Source: CAUZFZ01 sp963579025
GTDB taxonomy: Bacteria; Planctomycetota; Planctomycetia; Planctomycetales; Planctomycetaceae
Assembly: GCA_963579025.1 (NCBI GenBank)
Contig: CAUZFZ010000195.1
Coordinates: forward strand, 1 to 17,598
Direction of reading: 5' to 3'
Length of the DNA: 17,598 nt
The translations under genes were made by a program, and so were the position numbers. Positions 15,971 to 17,598 of the stretch are shown piece after piece. Within the stretch, counting starts at the first letter, position 1, and every line of letters starts with the position of its first letter. The notes under the pieces were generated by a model. The model was not told the DNA's origin. It did not search any database and saw only the letters and a program-made list of their open reading frames with translations.

Positions 15971-16222
15971 TTACTGCATAGCTTCGCGCACAGCCGTTAC
16001 GACGTCCTCGGGGTTCGGCCAGGGCCTGCCCAAGAGTTTGGCAAGCAATCCACACTTTCGGGAAACGATTGGTTGGCCGTCGACGACGATGTCAAACTGC
16101 CCTCGCCGACCCTTTTTGAGCTCGACGGGCGTCCCCAGAGCGTCCTGGATGAGGGCAGCGAAACTCGCTGCCTTTGTGGCGATCGTACCTCAGGTCCCGC
16201 AGTAGACAATCCGGATGTCCAT
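15971..16222 (-). CDS. SelW/Rdx-family thioredoxin-fold protein, candidate selenoprotein (TGA as Sec at codon 11)
   Basis: Reading leftward from ATG 16220-16222: MDIRIVYCGT, then TGA (16190-16192), then GTIATKAASFAALIQDALGT, PVELKKGRRGQFDIVVDGQP, IVSRKCGLLAKLLGRPWPNP and EDVVTAVREAMQ, stop TAA 15971-15973; 83 codons in all. This is the Rdx/SelW fold: beta-strand, redox CxxU/CxxC turn, helix, then the GxGxFDVxxDGxxIxSRK hairpin and a C-terminal helix. The family places Cys or Sec exactly at the TGA, giving Cys8-Gly-Thr-Sec11. The frame on both sides of the TGA is coherent, and a hairpin suited to be a SECIS follows (16154-16172). The family reduces or binds thiols and its partners are poorly known. 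The start codon is fused to the heptamer array and lacks a clear ribosome binding site. If the cell has no Sec machinery, this is a pseudogene. Confidence 0.8.
16154..16172 (-). promoter_or_regulatory. Candidate bacterial SECIS hairpin
   Basis: On the minus strand GGCAGCGA pairs perfectly with TCGCTGCC across the loop GTT (or a 7-bp stem with loop AGTTT). It begins 17 bases after the TGA at 16190-16192 and its loop G is 26 bases past the TGA. Bacterial SECIS elements bound by SelB lie directly downstream of the UGA, with the apical loop about 16-37 bases away and a G in the first two loop positions. All three conditions are met. The stem lies inside the coding sequence and encodes KAASFAA. 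Confidence 0.7.
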
Positions 16223-16321
16223 AACTGATAGGAATTCCAATACGGGACTGATAACTGATAGGAATTCCAACTGATAACTGATAACTGATAACTGATAGGA
16301 ATTCCAATACGGGCCGAGGGC
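16221..16321 (-). repeat. Heptamer array and palindromic repeat units, copy 3
   Basis: The 26-base unit ATAACTGATAGGAATTCCAA plus TACGGG occurs at 16221-16246 and 16288-16313. Between them lies a shorter unit ending at 16270 and a run of CTGATAA heptamers (16271-16297, almost four copies). The right unit extends to 16321 as a 34-base inverted match of 61-94. The array touches the start codon of the SelW-type gene: the A and T of its ATG are the first two bases of the array. Confidence 0.9.
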
Positions 16322-16583
16322 CGGAGTTGGCCGTCGCGGGCGCTAGTATGGGTGGAATCGCGGCGAATGACAAACATCTGGGGCAGATTCTTCTGGCATT
16401 TCTTCCGATTACTCGATGACGTCTCGGTGCGTCGGCTCGAACGGGCCTTGTGTCAGGGGCGAAAGGGTGATTTCAGGCGGGAATGGCCGCAGATCAGCTG
16501 ATTCGGGTCGATGTCGGCGCGGACCGGCGGCGCAGACGGGTCGCAGTGGCCGCAAACAGCCGCTGGCGGGCCACGTCGCTCGG
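16322..16583. other. Short stretch with a doubtful micro-ORF
   Basis: About 260 bases between the repeat array and the chimeric ORF. A plus frame at 16367-16501 (44 codons, starting MTNIWGRFFWHFFRLLDDVS) is Trp/Phe-rich and then charged. It has no clear ribosome binding site and is not recognised. Nothing else is supported. Confidence 0.25.
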
Positions 16584-17153
16584 CTAGAGAAACTCGGGAT
16601 CGAGTACCAGTTGAAACTCGCCCAGCGGGTTTTCCTGGTTCTCGCGGCGGCGATACTCTAAGAACTCGCCGTCGGGGACCAGTTCCAACTCGCCGGGCGC
16701 TGTCAAACTCGGCGTGGGAGCAAGCGGGGGTGCTCGTGCGGTGGCCAGCATTCGTAGCGGGCCTTCCCAAAGACCAGAGTGGCGTAAGATCCGCTCGATG
16801 ACTTCCTGCTGCCACCGCTCGATAAAGCTGACGATCTTCATCTGGCCGCCGCAATGAGGGCACTCCAATGGATCGACTTCATAGACCCGCTTGATCAGCA
16901 TCGCCCAGGTGCTCACTGAGCCGGGGCGCGGGCCGCTGCGTTGAGTCTGCTGTGAACTCAGCGCCGAGCGGTCGATCCGAACCGTTTCCGCTTCGGGCGC
17001 GGCTTGTCCATTCTCGCCATGGGTAAGCACCATCTGGCGGCCGTTGCGGCGGTAGAAACGGACGGGGATTCGCACGACGATCGCGTCGCCGTCGCGTGAA
17101 ACGGTCAGGCCTGGGTAATTTTCCTGCTGGCTCTTCTCAACCTTATCACCCAT
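16584..17153 (-). CDS. Chimeric ORF: recombinase-companion N-terminus fused to IS91-type transposase C-terminus
   Basis: A 189-residue frame whose ATG (17151-17153) overlaps the recombinase stop as ATGGGTGA, implying translational coupling. Residues 1-48 (NYPGLTVSRDGDAIVVRIPV, then RFYRRNGRQMVL) resemble the small proteins that follow serine recombinases in mobile islands. Residues about 81-130 (STWAMLIKRVYEVDPLECPH, CGGQMKIVSFIERWQ) are the zinc-finger-like C-terminal end of IS91/IS801-type transposases, with CPHCGG at 98-103, but without their HUH nuclease domain. The tail holds two similar blocks, GELELVPDGEFLEY and GEFQLVLDPEFL. A linker of about 30 residues joins the two unrelated parts, which suggests fusion by deletion. 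No catalytic residues remain, so it is not an active transposase. Confidence 0.7.
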   Translation of the reverse strand: MGDKVEKSQQENYPGLTVSRDGDAIVVRIPVRFYRRNGRQMVLTHGENGQAAPEAETVRIDRSALSSQQTQRSGPRPGSVSTWAMLIKRVYEVDPLECPHCGGQMKIVSFIERWQQEVIERILRHSGLWEGPLRMLATARAPPLAPTPSLTAPGELELVPDGEFLEYRRRENQENPLGEFQLVLDPEFL

Positions 17154-17598
17154 CGCTTCCTACTCCCATTGGCTCCAATTCTTCGACGACCTGCTCGATC
17201 CCGTTGGTGCGGAAGCGAACCTCTACGTTTTCTTTCGACACGGTGATGGTCTCGACAAGCAGCTCAAGGACGCGTCGTTGTTCTTGCGGATGCAGGACTT
17301 CCCAAATGGGATCGATGCGCTGCAGGGCGTCGGTGACGCTGCAAGTTCGATCGGTTCGGCCGCGACGGGCTGGGATTCGAGTTTGCCGATGGACCGATCT
17401 AGAGAATTCAATTCGCCGTTGAGTCGTTTGAGCTCGTCCGCCATGAACCCGTTCTGGTTACCCAGGCTCAGCACAGCGCGAATCGAGTCTTGTATTTGAT
17501 TACGTCGTTGGCGTAATTCGGCCTGTCGAGCGGTCGCGTCTTAACGGCGTGGATTCTGTCATAGTCGGCCAGTGCCTTCCGAAACTTGTACTCAGCGA
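17146..17598 (-). pseudogene. Serine recombinase C-terminal region, frameshifted, cut by the window edge
   Basis: Entering from the right edge on the minus strand: AEYKFRKALADYDRIHAVK in one frame. Next comes ATARQAELRQRRNQIQDSIR, AVLSLGNQNGFMADELKRLN and GELNSLDRSIGKLES in a second frame. Last is SVTDALQRIDPIWEVLHPQE, QRRVLELLVETITVSKENVE and VRFRTNGIEQVVEELE in the third-frame end, stopping at TGA 17146-17148. Together these are the coiled coil and C-terminal domain of a large serine recombinase (resolvase/integrase), which drives site-specific integration. Two frameshifts are inferred, near 17540-17550 and near 17335-17345. The catalytic Ser domain is outside the window. Sequencing error could mimic these shifts, though both falling in one gene favours decay. 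Confidence 0.75.

Noticed and set aside
16221..16321. CRISPR-like array
   Set aside because: Units of 7 and 26 bases without unique spacers of constant length, and no cas genes.
16092..16373. Open frames over the repeat array and SelW-type gene (also 15997-16377)
   Set aside because: They read the heptamers as repeated SYQLSV-type peptide and overlap the SelW frame out of phase; the SelW reading is the coherent one.

Overview
The window looks like part of a planctomycete chromosome, probably Pirellulales-like. This rests on gene content: a BaiN/HI0933 flavoprotein, a one-piece UPF1-type helicase, a Calx-beta-like secreted metallopeptidase, serine-recombinase and IS91-type pieces, and many GHKL and TPR remnants. 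GC is moderate and genes are loosely spaced. This is inference from families; no rRNA or marker tree is available here.

Layout. 1-120: 3' end of a TPR gene broken by a repeat. 229-2025 (-): lepA. 2136-3101 (-): decayed GHKL ATPase. 3180-4468: an IS3-family (IS407-like) element with clear inverted repeats but a Lys where the catalytic Glu should be. It abuts the severed 3' end of an unknown gene and that gene's terminator. 4692-6545 (-): superfamily I helicase. It is divergent from 6834-8135 (+), an HI0933/BaiN-type flavoprotein. 8165-9096 (-): a coupled pair, UPF0178 and a small HEAGH metalloprotease-like protein. 9702-10493 (+): ISKra4-type transposase remnant with three lesions. 10613-12193 (-): secreted-type metallopeptidase lacking its N-terminus. 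12518-13258 (-): lipoprotein-like frame interrupted by TGA. 13907-14827 (+): RluA-type pseudouridine synthase. 14845-15033 (-): fragment of a second BaiN-type gene. 15213-15455 (-) and 15697-15858 (+): two small conserved-looking genes, the second Cys-rich. 15971-16222 (-): a SelW/Rdx-type gene with an in-frame TGA. 16584-17598 (-): a serine recombinase remnant overlapping a chimeric ORF.

The most notable item is 15971-16222 on the minus strand. It encodes an 83-residue SelW/Rdx-like protein whose redox motif reads Cys-Gly-Thr-TGA. A perfect 8-bp hairpin follows 17 nt after the TGA, with a G at the start of the loop, as expected for a bacterial SECIS. It is invisible to ordinary ORF calling because the TGA is read as stop. 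The second theme is genome erosion: a heptamer repeat family (CTGATAA/TTATCAG) sits at three gene breakpoints, including directly against the start codon of the selenoprotein candidate.
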